Counted from the first letter of the stretch, positions 51,822 to 62,889 are shown. The stretch: 64,000 nucleotides of DNA from Zonotrichia leucophrys gambelii (GCF_028769735.1 NC_088177.1:14634599-14698598), one strand, 5' to 3'. Numbers and translations are program-made. The notes: generated by a model not told the origin, from the letters alone.

Positions 51822-54800
51822 CAAGAGAATAAGGGTAGCAAAATAAATCAAGCGCGCGATAATATTAACATTTGTGTAAGTGAAGCAGGTGCTTCAAAGA
51901 CCAAGTCTGCTGGTCCACTGTTGAAAGTGAAACAAAATAACCTTTGTTATGATTTAAGTGATTCTGTATTAACCGCATCTTCTGTCAATGAGCCTTACAG
52001 GTTGCAGCTGACAGAGTCACTCCACCTGAAGGACACTGACTGGCATATTGTCTCTGTAAATCCTGAACAGAAAGGTACTTGGAACCAAATTCGTTGTAAG
52101 TACATCATCACTGGGGGCAAAAACACACCACAAGAGATCGAAATTGCTCTGGGAATAACAACATCAGATCCCAAGCAATTTGTTCTCAGCCTGCACTGTT
52201 TCCACCCACCCCTGTTTCTTCCCAAGGGACAAATTGTTGCTCAAGCTATCCCTGTGCCATCTTTACCTGAAAATGTCGATAAACAAGGGCCCACAGTCGC
52301 CCGGGTCCAAGTTATTGGGACAGATAAACCCAAATTGTGGTGCAATGTCAGTGGGGGTGGGGAGTCTAAACGCATTGAGATGCTTGTAGACACAGGTGCA
52401 GACTGCACAGTGATTCCAGTACAAGACTGGCCAGCTCACTGGCCTTTACAAAATGTTGCTGGTCACCTTCGAGGTGTAGGAGGTCTGCAATTGGCAAGGC
52501 AATCTAAAAGCATTATTCAATTCGAGGGTCCAAACGGACAATTGGCAAATATCCGTCCATTTGTGTTAGATTATTCAGAACCTTTGTTAGGGAGAGATTT
52601 AATGGCCCAGTGGGGTGTCACAATTAATATTCCAGACTCTCCACAGCATTTTTGTGCAGCAGTCATTAAACAACAGCGCCCCACCCAAAAACTTAAGTGG
52701 AAAACAGACGAACCAGTTGATGTGAAACAGTGGCCACTCAGTAAACAAAAAATAAAGGTGCTTGAGGAACTAGTACAAGAGCAACTAAGAAAGGGCCACA
52801 TTGTAGAGACCATGTCCCCATGGAACTCTCCAGTGTTTGTCATCCAAAAAGCTGACAAAAAGAGGTGGCGACTTCTCTGTGACCTCCGACAAATTAATAA
52901 TGTAATTGAAGATATGGGTTCTCCTCAACCTGGTATGCCATCCCCAACAATGCTTCCCCAAGATTGGAAATTAGCTGTTATTGATATTAAAGATTGTTTT
53001 TTCCAAATCCCATTGCACCCTGACGATGCACCGCGTTTGGCATTCTCTGTCCCTTCTATCAATTCAGAAGCTCCTATGAAAAGGTACCATTGGACTGTTC
53101 TTCCTCAGGGCCTGAAGGTATCTCCAGCTATCTGCCAGTGGTATGTCTCCTCCCTGCTTTCCCCAGTGCGTGCAGCCGCAGAGAAGGCCATCATTTATCA
53201 TTATATGGATGATATCCTTGTGTGTGCCCCCAATGATGATTTACTAACACATGCGCTTGACCTAACGATCGATGCATTGATTGTTGCAGGGTTCGAGCTC
53301 CAGGAACAGAAAATTCAAAAGATGCCACCTTGGAAGTATTTGGGCTTAGAAATTGGAAATAGGACCATTGTTCCTCAAAAACTAGAAATCAATCCAAGGA
53401 TCAAGACCCTTGGGGATGTCCACAAGTTGTGTGGGTCTTTGAATTGGGTAAGACCATGGCTTGGTCTGACTAATGAAGACCTTGCCCCTCTTTTCAATTT
53501 ATTGAAAGGGGGAGAGGACCCAGGGGCTCCTAGGTCTATTACCCCAGAGGCACGGAAAGCTCTAGAAAAGGTTCAGATTGCAATGTCCACAAGACAGGCC
53601 CACCGATGCCGGCCTGATCTGCCATTCAAATTCATCATCCTAGGTAAGTTGCCACACCTCCATGGAATTATTTTCCAGTGGGAGGAAAAACAAACACCTA
53701 AGGCAAAGGACACACCAAAAAAGGACCGGGACCAGAGGGACTCTCTCTTGATCATAGAATGGGTTTTCCTCAGTCACAAAAGGTCCAAGAGACTGACAAA
53801 GCCTCAGGAGCTGGTAGCAGAACTGATCCGGAAAGCAAGGACCCGGATCAGGGAGTTAGCAGGATGTGATTTTAAGTGCATTCACATTCCAGTTGAGTTA
53901 AAATCAGGTCAAAATACTATGAAAATACTGGAACAATTGTTTCAAGAAAATGAAGTGTTGCAGTTTGCTCTGGATTCCTACTCAGGACAATTTTCGGTAG
54001 CACGGCCCGCTTGCAAATTGTTTGAACAAGATGTTCAATTTACTTTAAAATTAAGAATAGCTCTAAGTAGGAGACCTTTAAAAAGGGCTCTGACTGTCTT
54101 TACAGATGCGTCCGGGAGGTCACACAAGTCTGTTATGACTTGGAAAGATCCTCAAACCCAGCAGTGGGAGACGGACATTGCTGAGGTGGAAGGTTCACCT
54201 CAGGTTGCTGAATTGGCTGCGGTTGTTAGGGCTTTTGAAAGGTTCTCAGAACCATTTAATCTGATTACAGACTCTGCATACTTGGCAGGAGTAGTATCCA
54301 GAGCAGATCAAGCAATACTGCAAGATGTATCTAACATTGCACTTTTTGAATTGCTCTCAAAACTGGTAAAGTTAGTCACTCACCGAGAGCAACCCTTTTA
54401 TGTGATGCATGTCAGGTCACACACTGACTTGCCAGGGTTTATCGCTGAAGGCAACAGAAGGGCAGATGCTCTTGCTGCACCTGCAGTGATGGCCACTCTC
54501 CCAAATGTTTTTGAACAGGCAAAAATCAGCCACCAGCTTTTCCACCAAAATGCACCTGGCCTGGTTCGTCAGTTTAACATCACTCGAGAACAGGCCAAAG
54601 CGATTGTGGCCACGTGCCCAAATTGCCAACAACATGCACTCCCTACAGTGGGTACGGGAGCAAACCCAAGGGGACTCAACAGTTGTGAACTGTGGCAAAC
54701 AGATGTAACACACATACAAGCTTTTGGACGGCAGAAATATGTTCATGTTAGTGTAGATACCTTTTCTGGAGCGGTCTATGCTTCTGCCCACACAGGAGAA

Positions 54801-55433
54801 TCATCTATTGATGCTGTTAAGCACCTCTTACAGGCTTTTTCTTTCATGGGCATCCCCAAGGAGCTGAAAACTGATAATGGGCCCGCTTATAAATCCAAGG
54901 AATTCGGGAGCTTCCTGCAGCAATGGGGAGTAGAGCACAAAACTGGCATCCCCTACTCCCCTACAGGTCAAGCCATTGTAGAAAGAACTCACCGTGATAT
55001 TAAAAGGGTCCTGGACCAGCAACAACAGGTTCTGAAGGTAGAACCTCCCCACATCCGGTTATCCAGGGCACTATTCACAATCAATTTTCTGAATTGTTCT
55101 TTTGACAGCCTGAACCCACCCATCCTACGCCACTTTGGGGGGAACAGTCACAGGTTGATGAAAGAAAAACCTCCAGTTTTAGTAAAGGACCCTGAGACTT
55201 GGAAAATGGTGGGACCTTACAAATTGGTTACTTGGGGACGTGGATACGCCTGTGTGTCCACCCCCTCTGGTTTAAGGTGGGTTCCTTCCAAATGGGTAAA
55301 GCCCTATGTTCCCAAAGTCTCAGAGAAATCTGCAGAAGCACCCCAGGTTGCTCACGCTGCCTGGAGAAGAAAACGCCGCGCACGTTCTCTGGAGGAAATT
55401 CCATTTAAGCCTCCTATCTGGAATAGTTTGTAA
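51771..55433 (+). CDS. pol: pro-pol: dUTPase-like segment, protease, reverse transcriptase, RNase H, integrase (intact frame)
   Basis: Made as Gag-Pro-Pol by -1 frameshifting. Residue numbers count from the TTG at 51921; about 50 more codons lie upstream after the shift. Residues 20-113 look like a degenerate dUTPase, ending KGQIVAQAIPVP, without clear catalytic motifs. Protease: LVDTGADCTVI (155-165) and LLGRDLMAQWG (222-232). Reverse transcriptase: about 260-500, with VIDIKD (Asp354) and YMDD (428-431). RNase H: Asp729, Glu764, Asp784, Asp849. Integrase: zinc site His871, His875, Cys899, Cys902; catalytic Asp928, Asp985, Glu1021 (exact D,D-35-E); C-terminal Trp-rich domain 1095-1130. There is no internal stop, so this frame appears potentially functional. 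Protease sharing the pol frame differs from the separate pro frame of MMTV and MPMV. Confidence 0.95.
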   Translation: MKVKRQPARRADIKRAGQENKGSKINQARDNINICVSEAGASKTKSAGPLLKVKQNNLCYDLSDSVLTASSVNEPYRLQLTESLHLKDTDWHIVSVNPEQKGTWNQIRCKYIITGGKNTPQEIEIALGITTSDPKQFVLSLHCFHPPLFLPKGQIVAQAIPVPSLPENVDKQGPTVARVQVIGTDKPKLWCNVSGGGESKRIEMLVDTGADCTVIPVQDWPAHWPLQNVAGHLRGVGGLQLARQSKSIIQFEGPNGQLANIRPFVLDYSEPLLGRDLMAQWGVTINIPDSPQHFCAAVIKQQRPTQKLKWKTDEPVDVKQWPLSKQKIKVLEELVQEQLRKGHIVETMSPWNSPVFVIQKADKKRWRLLCDLRQINNVIEDMGSPQPGMPSPTMLPQDWKLAVIDIKDCFFQIPLHPDDAPRLAFSVPSINSEAPMKRYHWTVLPQGLKVSPAICQWYVSSLLSPVRAAAEKAIIYHYMDDILVCAPNDDLLTHALDLTIDALIVAGFELQEQKIQKMPPWKYLGLEIGNRTIVPQKLEINPRIKTLGDVHKLCGSLNWVRPWLGLTNEDLAPLFNLLKGGEDPGAPRSITPEARKALEKVQIAMSTRQAHRCRPDLPFKFIILGKLPHLHGIIFQWEEKQTPKAKDTPKKDRDQRDSLLIIEWVFLSHKRSKRLTKPQELVAELIRKARTRIRELAGCDFKCIHIPVELKSGQNTMKILEQLFQENEVLQFALDSYSGQFSVARPACKLFEQDVQFTLKLRIALSRRPLKRALTVFTDASGRSHKSVMTWKDPQTQQWETDIAEVEGSPQVAELAAVVRAFERFSEPFNLITDSAYLAGVVSRADQAILQDVSNIALFELLSKLVKLVTHREQPFYVMHVRSHTDLPGFIAEGNRRADALAAPAVMATLPNVFEQAKISHQLFHQNAPGLVRQFNITREQAKAIVATCPNCQQHALPTVGTGANPRGLNSCELWQTDVTHIQAFGRQKYVHVSVDTFSGAVYASAHTGESSIDAVKHLLQAFSFMGIPKELKTDNGPAYKSKEFGSFLQQWGVEHKTGIPYSPTGQAIVERTHRDIKRVLDQQQQVLKVEPPHIRLSRALFTINFLNCSFDSLNPPILRHFGGNSHRLMKEKPPVLVKDPETWKMVGPYKLVTWGRGYACVSTPSGLRWVPSKWVKPYVPKVSEKSAEAPQVAHAAWRRKRRARSLEEIPFKPPIWNSL

Positions 55434-55499
55434 TATATGTTTGTCTCAAGTTTTTGTACCAGTTTAGATCCCACTGTTCGTGTGTAGCCTCGAGACGTC

Positions 55500-55637
55500 A
55501 TGAGACCGAGCCTGCTTCTCGTCCTACTCGTGATCATCCCACCTGCAATCTCCTACATAGTACCGCAGCCCAAACCACATATGGACTACCTCGATAAAGG
55601 TTCTCAGACATCAACAGAGAAACTGACAACGAGCTGA
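55500..55637 (+). pseudogene. env: env remnant 1: leader/signal peptide
   Basis: ATG at 55500 opens a 45-codon frame with a typical signal peptide (Met-Arg-Pro-Ser, then a Leu/Val/Ile-rich core, then PPAIS). It continues for about 25 residues and stops at TGA 55635-55637. Its place, just after pol and before a membrane-anchor coding stretch, identifies it as the beginning of env. Nearly all of the surface unit and most of the transmembrane ectodomain are missing. The frame also differs from that of the anchor that follows, so this is a deletion remnant and not a working glycoprotein. Confidence 0.7.
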
Positions 55638-55978
55638 ATGGACTGTTCAAAGGCTGGGGACTCTCGGGCTGGTTGGGATCTATTCTGAAAACTGTAATTT
55701 TAGTGCTGTTTATTTTAGTTGTAGTTATTGTAGTTTTTAGCATTGTTTTTGGAGTAATCAGACGCATGGTTCTCAAGTTAATCTCAAGCTCATCTCCCCC
55801 TCCTGAGGTCTACCATTTGGAAGCCCTCAGTGCTCCAGTGGATGACCTGGAAGCCTCAGTAGAATCATTCTGCACCATAAACACAGTCCTCTTCTTTTTA
55901 AACAAAACTAGGGGGAGTATTGTGGTGTGTTGCAATATCCTGTTTTACCTTCTCCCTTCCCCCTCGCCCCCTTGCTGA
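55598..55978 (+). pseudogene. env: env remnant 2: membrane-proximal region, transmembrane helix and cytoplasmic tail
   Basis: The frame is open from 55598 to a stop at 55976-55978, inside the 3' LTR; its first ATG is at 55673. It begins with a Trp-containing membrane-proximal stretch (LFKGWGLSGWLG). A hydrophobic helix rich in Val/Ile/Leu follows (about 55691-55761), then a basic stop-transfer Arg-Arg and a Ser/Pro-rich tail. This is the layout of the C-terminus of a retroviral transmembrane Env subunit. No fusion peptide, immunosuppressive-domain-like segment or CX6CC motif is present. The deletion junction with remnant 1 is probably between about 55560 and 55610. Confidence 0.75.
55910..55917 (+). 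other. Polypurine tract (PPT)
   Basis: AGGGGGAG lies immediately before the 3' LTR start (TATTGTGG at 55918). The RNase-H-resistant purine run primes plus-strand DNA synthesis. Its position confirms the LTR boundary. Confidence 0.85.
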
Positions 55979-56461
55979 GTGTGCCCTGTCAATCAGGCTA
56001 ACATACCAGCGAGGCGTCATGTGATTCGTCGATTTCAAAGGATGCTCCTCAGGCCTGGGGGTCATTGGCCTGTCTAAGTGTCATCCTCCCTTGAGACCCT
56101 GCCCCCTTCACCTGGTTGGTGACTCACCTGTCCCCTCCCCTTCCCCTGTCCTGAGCTTAAAATGTTAATGAGACCATGCGGCCGGTATTCTGTTACCAGT
56201 AGTAGCCCAGTGCAGACATATCTGTGCTCATGGAATAAACATCTGGCTACCTTCTAGCAGAATCCATTCCCTTTCTCTCCACCATCGCCAGAAGCTCTCC
56301 CCTGAGGTAAACGGAGTCCTGTCTTGTGCCCCGCTGCACTCTGCCGCCAGCCAAGGTATCTCTGGGGTAAAACACCGCAGTGCTGCCTCTGGCCAAGCAG
56401 CGAAGGTCAGAACTGGCCTAGGCACCATCTAACTGGTTATATTGGGATACATATTCCAATA
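55918..56461 (+). repeat. 3' LTR (544 bp)
   Basis: Partner of the 5' LTR, with 11 substitutions and two 1-base indels that cancel in length. It starts TATTG and ends CAATA, a 5-bp inverted repeat. It carries the same TTGCAAT word, TATA-like TTAAAAT and AATAAA (56234-56239). The env remnant 2 frame runs into its first 61 bases. Transcription from this LTR would read into downstream GULP1 intron 2. Confidence 0.95.
56234..56239 (+). terminator. Polyadenylation signal AATAAA of the 3' LTR
   Basis: AATAAA in tggaataaacatctgg, conserved with the 5' LTR. It would end proviral transcripts within R. Confidence 0.8.
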
Positions 56462-56467
56462 CTGGTG
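56462..56467 (+). repeat. Right target-site duplication of the provirus (CTGGTG)
   Basis: An exact copy of 48334-48339, immediately after the 3' LTR. Confidence 0.85.
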
Positions 56468-59400
56468 CAGGCAGGATTAGGGCTGCCACGTGCCCTCAGT
56501 TTCTCAGGTAGCTTTGACAGAATATTTCTAGGGATTCCTGTTTCCACACCTTTGGGCAGGAGCCACAGCCAGGTGAGGTGCACTACTCCAGGGAAATGTC
56601 TGTTGTCTCTGTCAGCTGTTTAAAGATATGTTGAGCTTTAGATATCAAATAATCTTCTTTATTACTCATTAATAGATCCAGACTGAAAGACTGAAATGAC
56701 TGCTTGTATATTTAAGGGTGGAGAGCTCTTAATTACTGCAGCTGTAGAGAATATAAGAAAGTACAAATTAAACCAGTGGGACTTTTTGAACCTAATTATT
56801 TTATGACCGTTTCTGTAACACTTTTTTCTCCCCAAATAATTCAATAACTTATTAAATAGATTTTTCTTTCATCGTATCTTAATTACTATAAATATTTTCT
56901 ATTGGTGGACTAAATACCTGGTAATATTTGATTTCCATTAGATAATTGCCTTTTTTAAAATGTTTTTAATTGTGCATTCATCTCTCTTCTTTGCCAGTAG
57001 TACTTGAACACTCCCTCAAAAAATACCTAGAATTTCTTTCTTCTGTCAGGGCCACCACTTCTGCAGAGCATTAGATGTCAGACAAGCAGGGGATATTCAG
57101 GGAATGTGCTGATGTGTGTCTGATGCCACTTTGCTCATACTCCCATGTGGTGATTTGGATTTCTGCTCTCATTTGAGTGGCAGTCATGCCCAGGAGTTGT
57201 TTTTAAGGTGGCACTAGGAAAGTGCTCTCCGAAGGGGAAAAATCCAAACATTATGTGTTCTGGCAAAAACATATCTTTGTCGGGAGCCAAGGAAGCTGCT
57301 GCAGGTGAGGAGCTGGACTGTGGGGTGGGGAAAGAGAAGGAACCCAAAATACCAAGTTTTGTTTGTTTTATGGTCCCTGTTGTCCTTCTGCTGTTTGAGT
57401 GATGGAGAAGGCTCACGAATGCAAGGCTGAGCAGAAAGCCTGCCTGGGCTTGTGGAGTGGCTAACAGCTTAGACATTTGTTCAGAACTGGTCCCCTTCTC
57501 TTTCATTCTTGTTTTATACTCTGTTGTTCTGGTGTTCTCACAATGTGGATACATTTGTCTTCCTTTCATCAGTAAATCAGCATCCCTGTAGAACTGAGGA
57601 GGTAGAGGGAGCTAGTTTGTCAAAAGCTGCCAGCAGGTATCCAGTAATTTTGCATTGGTTTTTTTTTCCCCTTTATTTATTGTATGATTTTGGTAAGTAC
57701 TGTTTTCATATAATTGCATTTAAGTTTGCATAAAAGAGAACCATTAATGTTCAGGAATTTCAGAGTAAAAAAGAAATGTGGCCTATGAAAGACTGGGTTT
57801 TATTTTTTTTTAAATTGAAATGTGATGACAAAGGAAAACAGATGTTGTTTTATTATTAAAATATCCTACACTGCTCTCTACTGGAAGAGTGGAAGTCTAC
57901 ATTAAATACCTAAAACTATTTCTTAATCAAGAGTCAAGTTTATTCATTTTTTGAGTGTGGTAAAACTAACTTTTCCTAAGTGTGTATAGAGGTTTTCTCC
58001 CCTAAGCTTTGAAGAAAAGCACTTGGATGTTCTTTGCATATAAAGCCAATAAAGTGTTGAGGGTCAAATCTAAACTGCCAGGGCAAGAATTACTGGAGAG
58101 TTTGCTGCTGATGTCAAGGAAAGAAAGTGCACTGCTAACCTTAACAATTCACCTGGCCTTACTAAGACCTGCTGGGCACACCAGAACAGCAGCAGCCTTG
58201 TCAGGAATGTCAGGGATTCTGGATGCCTCAAGTTGTCTTACATTTAAAATGACTTTTAATTGTGCCAGCAAAGTAAAAGATTATTTACTTTTTATATTAA
58301 TAGATTCTCCAGCCAAAGTACAACTCTAAATACAATTTCCATAACTTCACAATGCAATTGGACCAAAAAAATGACTTGTTCATGTTAGTGCATAGGGAAA
58401 TGTCATCTACATTCTGACAAAGATATTCCCCACAAAGGGTCTGTCTGATAGCTTGTTGTGCAAGACAGCCCTCCTGGCCATAACAGAGCTGAATTTTCTC
58501 TCAGTTGCTGTCAATGATAAAACCTCTGTTGATTTAATATGTTGAAATAGTGTCTGTTAATTCTTTTCAGCTGCATTATCTTGCAAATCTTTGCATGTGG
58601 AGTGAGCACATCTGGTTGTCTGCTAGTATTAGATTAGAAGCAGTTTGATCTGAGGAGTTTGTCTTGTATGTGGCTGGCCAACAGCTCACTTTCTTCATGG
58701 CAAACATCACTGTACATTAAAGGACCACTTAAATGGTCCTGACTGATAGGATCTGTTGGCCTCATAAGAGTTATTTCTGATTACAGACAGCTGCAAGTGA
58801 AATAAGAATGAGTAATATATTAGGAAAATAACTGCTCGTCACTTTTGTAGGGAATATGTTTGGAAGAATGGCAGACTGCAGTGAAAAATGTGTGGTAAAG
58901 AACATTGCTTTAGCTTGCTTTATGTTATACAAAGTATTAAATGCCATCTTCTTCCAACTTTTTTATGTATCCAACAAAAATTCAATGTGATCACGATGAA
59001 CTTAATAGTAAACAGCACATAAATATTTGAGTCTCGTGGCATGCCTAAATTATGTATTGTGTCTGTTTGAGTAGGCATATTATGCATGGAGTACACCACC
59101 CTCAGGAGTAATCTTTTTGCTAGCTGCAGACAGTAAATGGATGTAGCAGTCATATGTAAACATTTTTCAGATGTATTATGTATTTGAACACATTACTTGT
59201 GTAAAGAACACTTAAGCACTTAATGTGTTTATTAGTTTGCATTTAGTATTAATAGTGAATGATCTAAAGGAAAATTGTTATTTTCTGTTTCCCTTGTGTT
59301 AGCTTGACTCTCAGGAATCACTTAGGTTTCCTATGCTGGTTGTTCTGCGTGAGTCAGGTTGCAGAAGGGAACCTCAAATGCTGAAAATAAACACTGACTT

Positions 59401-62400
59401 GCCAAGTTCCCATCTAAAGCTCTGGATCAGTACTGCTCCCTACAGGAGCCTGAGCTTGGAAAGGAAGGTTTCACATTTACCCCTTTGGCTCTGAAATTTT
59501 TCTTGCAGAAACTCTTCCATGCTGAATAAATGTATTATTCATGCCACAGCTGGACCAACTTCCTGATGCAACAAATATTTGTTCTCTGTGTTTGTGAGAG
59601 ATTTGGTGAGAAAAATCTGCTGAAAGGATCATGATGAAATGGCCACCTTCCCATTTCATGAGGGTGGTGGGTGAGTTGTTGGTGGCTTCCCCCAGAAACC
59701 CCAATGGCAGCGTGTCTGCTGTGCCAGGGGCTGTACAAACTGCACAGTGACCTTGGCAGCTGAAGCCCCAGCTTTGCAAATACATCTGTTTGCTTAGCTT
59801 AGCTATCATCAGTAATACCACAGTAATTGGTACCTCATATTGAACAGAAAATGATGATAGATGAGATGGAAAAGGTACAGAGCACATAAAAAAAGCAAGC
59901 AATGAAAAGCCTTCCATGAAAACTGTTAGCTGTTTGTTAAAGCTTTACTGCGTAGTCATTCTTTTGTTACAAACCTGTCTTGGTCTGAAATTCTGTCTGT
60001 ATTTTCCCCAAACAGAACAGTCCAATTAATACAAATATTCAGAATATCTCCCTTTAATTGCTGGTTTTCCTTTTATTACTCTTACCACGAAATTAAGAAG
60101 GGAAGTCAAGCATGAAATGTGTAAGCAATTTTAACACACCTGAATTAACAAAAAGTACTATTGCAGTTGAAAGAGTTAGAAATAGTTACAAAAGTGCAAT
60201 CCATAATATAGCCTTGTAATTTTTCTTGGTCTTAACACTTAGGCTACAATTCTTTGTATATCTGGATTAAATGTGTCTTAATTATTTTCCTATGCTTAAT
60301 AGTTTATTATGCACAAGCTTGAATTCTACATCCAGCTCAAAACTGCTGCGAGCAATTGAAATTGTAGTGGTGATGCCTAATGTCAAAACCAACACTCATC
60401 TGGAAGACAGCGAGTGATTTATGGAATTCTAGTGGTTTATGTTCTGTAAATGCTGATCCTAAGGCTCGTGGTGTTTCTGTGTTCTCTGAGTCTTGGTTGT
60501 TTATTATTTCTTTTGCAATGTACTGAGCAAACGCAATGAGTTTTTCTTCAGGTTTTGTCAGTCTTTGAAAGTGCTTTCAGCAGTTTATCTTTCTGCTCAG
60601 AAATCTACTTCTCCCTCCCCTCCATGATCGTAAATGGTAATTTCTGGTTTGGGGAACATTACTATAAGCTTTAAAATTCAGTGACATTTAACAGATTCCC
60701 CAGCTGTGGCTGGGGAATTTGATTTTCTGAGGCAGTAGTGTGAATTATCATGAGGTACAAGCTTCTGGGAAAACTGTATTTGTGGAAGGTACTGTTTGTG
60801 GAAAGATTGGTCTGCTGCTGGGATTTGCTGAGTACAGCAAAGATACCTTCATCCTTCTTGGACTGTGAAGCAGAGTAGAGTCCTGGGGAAATGACTGATT
60901 CTTTCTTAGCTTTACCAGAGCTTGGTCATCTGGATGGAAGTGAGTAAATAAGAAATGTAGGGCAGCCCTGTGCCCTTGTGGAGAAGCAGCTGCAGGCGAG
61001 GCAGCATAACCTGGGGCATCTCTGTGTGTGCATGACCCAGTTCCACCAGAGGCCTGGCCCTGAATCTGCATTGGCAACTCCTGGGCTGCTTACACTGGTA
61101 CTGGTGCTGCCAGTTTGGAAACAGCACAAGGATTAGGGAACAGCCAGGGATGAAGCATCTGTCTGAGCTTCTCCATGGGCAGCAGTGACCTCTGCTCTGC
61201 TCACTGAGCCTTGTCCACACCTGCAGCTCTTGTTCCCTGTGTTTCTGCAGCATTCCTGCTCTGTGTATCAAGTACCTTGTGTGCTCACAAACTTCCAGCA
61301 GTTAAACTTCTGCCTCTTGTGTTCTGCCAGGTGTGGAGGATTTAAGCTTGCTTGTCTGCAGATTTCTGGTAATGTTGGTGTTTCAGCCTTCCTCTTAGAC
61401 TCTCATGTGATCTTACCTGCTGGTTTGGGGTTTTTTTGCTCACGTATATTCACTCCTCTTTCCCTTTCTGTCTCTGCCACGTGCAGTATCCATCATGTCC
61501 AAGAATCTTTCTTCCTTCTTTACGTGCATTTTGTGCAGCCATCACTTTTCCAGGCAAGATCACCCCCTCGGTCTACAGTCATCAGAGGTGTTGTGTGAAG
61601 GACATCAAATCAGTAGCAGAGCCCTCTGCTCTGTTCTTCCAAAGCCTTGGTCTCCTGGAGAAATGTAATCATAGAGAATATTGGCAGCAGATGTGTGTGG
61701 TGTTCTGATTTACACTCTTGTTTTCAAGGCGGCATGTCATATTTCAGTCAGTAGCAAATATCTAATGAGGCTTCACTGTTGGTGGAGCTGCACAGTTTCT
61801 TTGCAGGAGTACCTTGAGCACACTGACTGCACTAAACATGTTTGGAAGTTTTAATAGAACCAAAAACTCCAGAGTTACTCTGTTTAGGTCGTCTGTATCT
61901 TGGCAAATTTAAATCCCTTTCAAAATGGCTAGGACTTAAAAATTGTACATGGCTCTGTGTGTCATGGTACACAGAAAACCGTACTTTGGGGAAAAAAGGG
62001 AGGGTTTTTTTCCTGGAGGTATTTTAGCATATATATGTACATGATGTGACTTGACTGCAGTTCAATGTGAAAATTTGGCAACAGAAAATCAATTAGTGAT
62101 CACACAGATGGGTTTCAGGCAGGATTATCATACATTTTGTAACAGCACAATAGAAGACAAGTGTGATTGTACAGAAAACAAAAGCGTTTCAGTGTACAGA
62201 TAAAGAAATAAGGTCCTTTTGCAGTATTATGCTTTGTATATGAAAACATGTTTGGTTTTCATTAAAGCCTTACTTGGTAAAAGTGTGACTTGTAGTAGAA
62301 ACTACTTGAATATTATTCTTGTTTTACATAGGCTGGAGCCCAGTTCGTGTAAATCTGTGTTACTATACCAAGCAGCTCGGAGAGGAAAATCAGTTCTTTT

Positions 62401-62817
62401 AATTTATCTTACATCTTGTGTGAATGTTTTAGTGACAGAATCCAAATTATTGGCTCGTGTATTTTCATGGGAGGAATCTTCCATCTGTATTTTGTGTGCA
62501 TTTTTTTATTATTTTCTAAAGAGAGTTATTACCAAAGTGGTAATTTCCCTGTGGAAAAAGGTACTTGAACTTCTAATTTACAGATTTGTATAGGATTTTT
62601 TTTAAGTCAGTTTTGATAATGCTGATATTAGTATAGAATGTAATTCTTGTTATTTTCTTGAATAGAAATAGCTATGTGAAGGTTTTTTTGTTTATCAACT
62701 ACTGAAACAATTGCCTTTCCAAAATGCTGTTCAAAAATAATTGGAAAATAAGATTACTCAAGTTGATTAGGCCTTTAAATGCATAACTTACTGCTCACAA
62801 ATTGCATTTTTTTTCAG
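56468..62817 (+). other. GULP1: GULP1 coding intron 2, part downstream of the provirus
   Basis: The intron resumes after the right target-site duplication and runs to the acceptor attttttttcag (AG at 62816-62817). It is AT-rich. I saw no clear transposon, RNA gene or coding exon. The open frames (for example about 145 codons on the minus strand near 59.5-59.9 kb) lack any recognisable domain. Confidence 0.8.
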
Positions 62818-62889
62818 TTTCTAGGCAGTACAGAAGTGGAGCAGCCCAAAGGCACAGAAGTTGTAAGAGATGCTGTTAGAAAATTAAAG
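62818..62889 (+). CDS. GULP1: GULP1, third coding exon (start of the PTB domain)
   Basis: A 72-base, phase 0-0 exon between acceptor ttttttttcag and donor AAAG|GTAAGA (GT at 62890). It encodes 24 residues starting [12 protein letters not shown] and ending in VRDAVRKLK, residues 31-54 of GULP1. The FLGSTEV segment is the first beta strand of the phosphotyrosine-binding fold, which recognises NPxY motifs on engulfment receptors. With the two earlier exons, 162 coding bases join without a frame break. The remaining PTB domain, coiled coil and C-terminal region must lie downstream of this window. Confidence 0.95.

Larger units (their letters stand above)
48340..56461 (+). mobile_element. Class II (betaretrovirus-like) endogenous retrovirus, full-length provirus with defective gag and env
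   Basis: An 8122-bp provirus inserted in GULP1 intron 2 in the sense direction. Order: 5' LTR, PBS, leader, gag (split frame), -1 frameshift signal, pro-pol, env remnant, PPT, 3' LTR. Class II membership is inferred from the YMDD reverse transcriptase, the A AAA AAC frameshift site, the Gag major-homology-like region and the MPMV/MMTV-like late-domain placement. The LTRs differ by 11 substitutions and two 1-base indels over 544 bp (about 2 percent), so the insertion is fairly recent. At an assumed neutral rate of about 2 per billion years per site it would be about 5 million years old. The gag frame break and the env deletion mean this copy cannot make infectious particles by itself. Its polymerase frame is intact and could act in trans. 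Confidence 0.96.

Noticed and set aside
57135..57569. 144-codon open frame on the minus strand
   Set aside because: Low-complexity Ser/Pro/Thr composition and no domain or promoter context.
59477..59917. 146-codon open frame on the minus strand
   Set aside because: No recognisable family, located within GULP1 intron 2, and consistent with chance openness.
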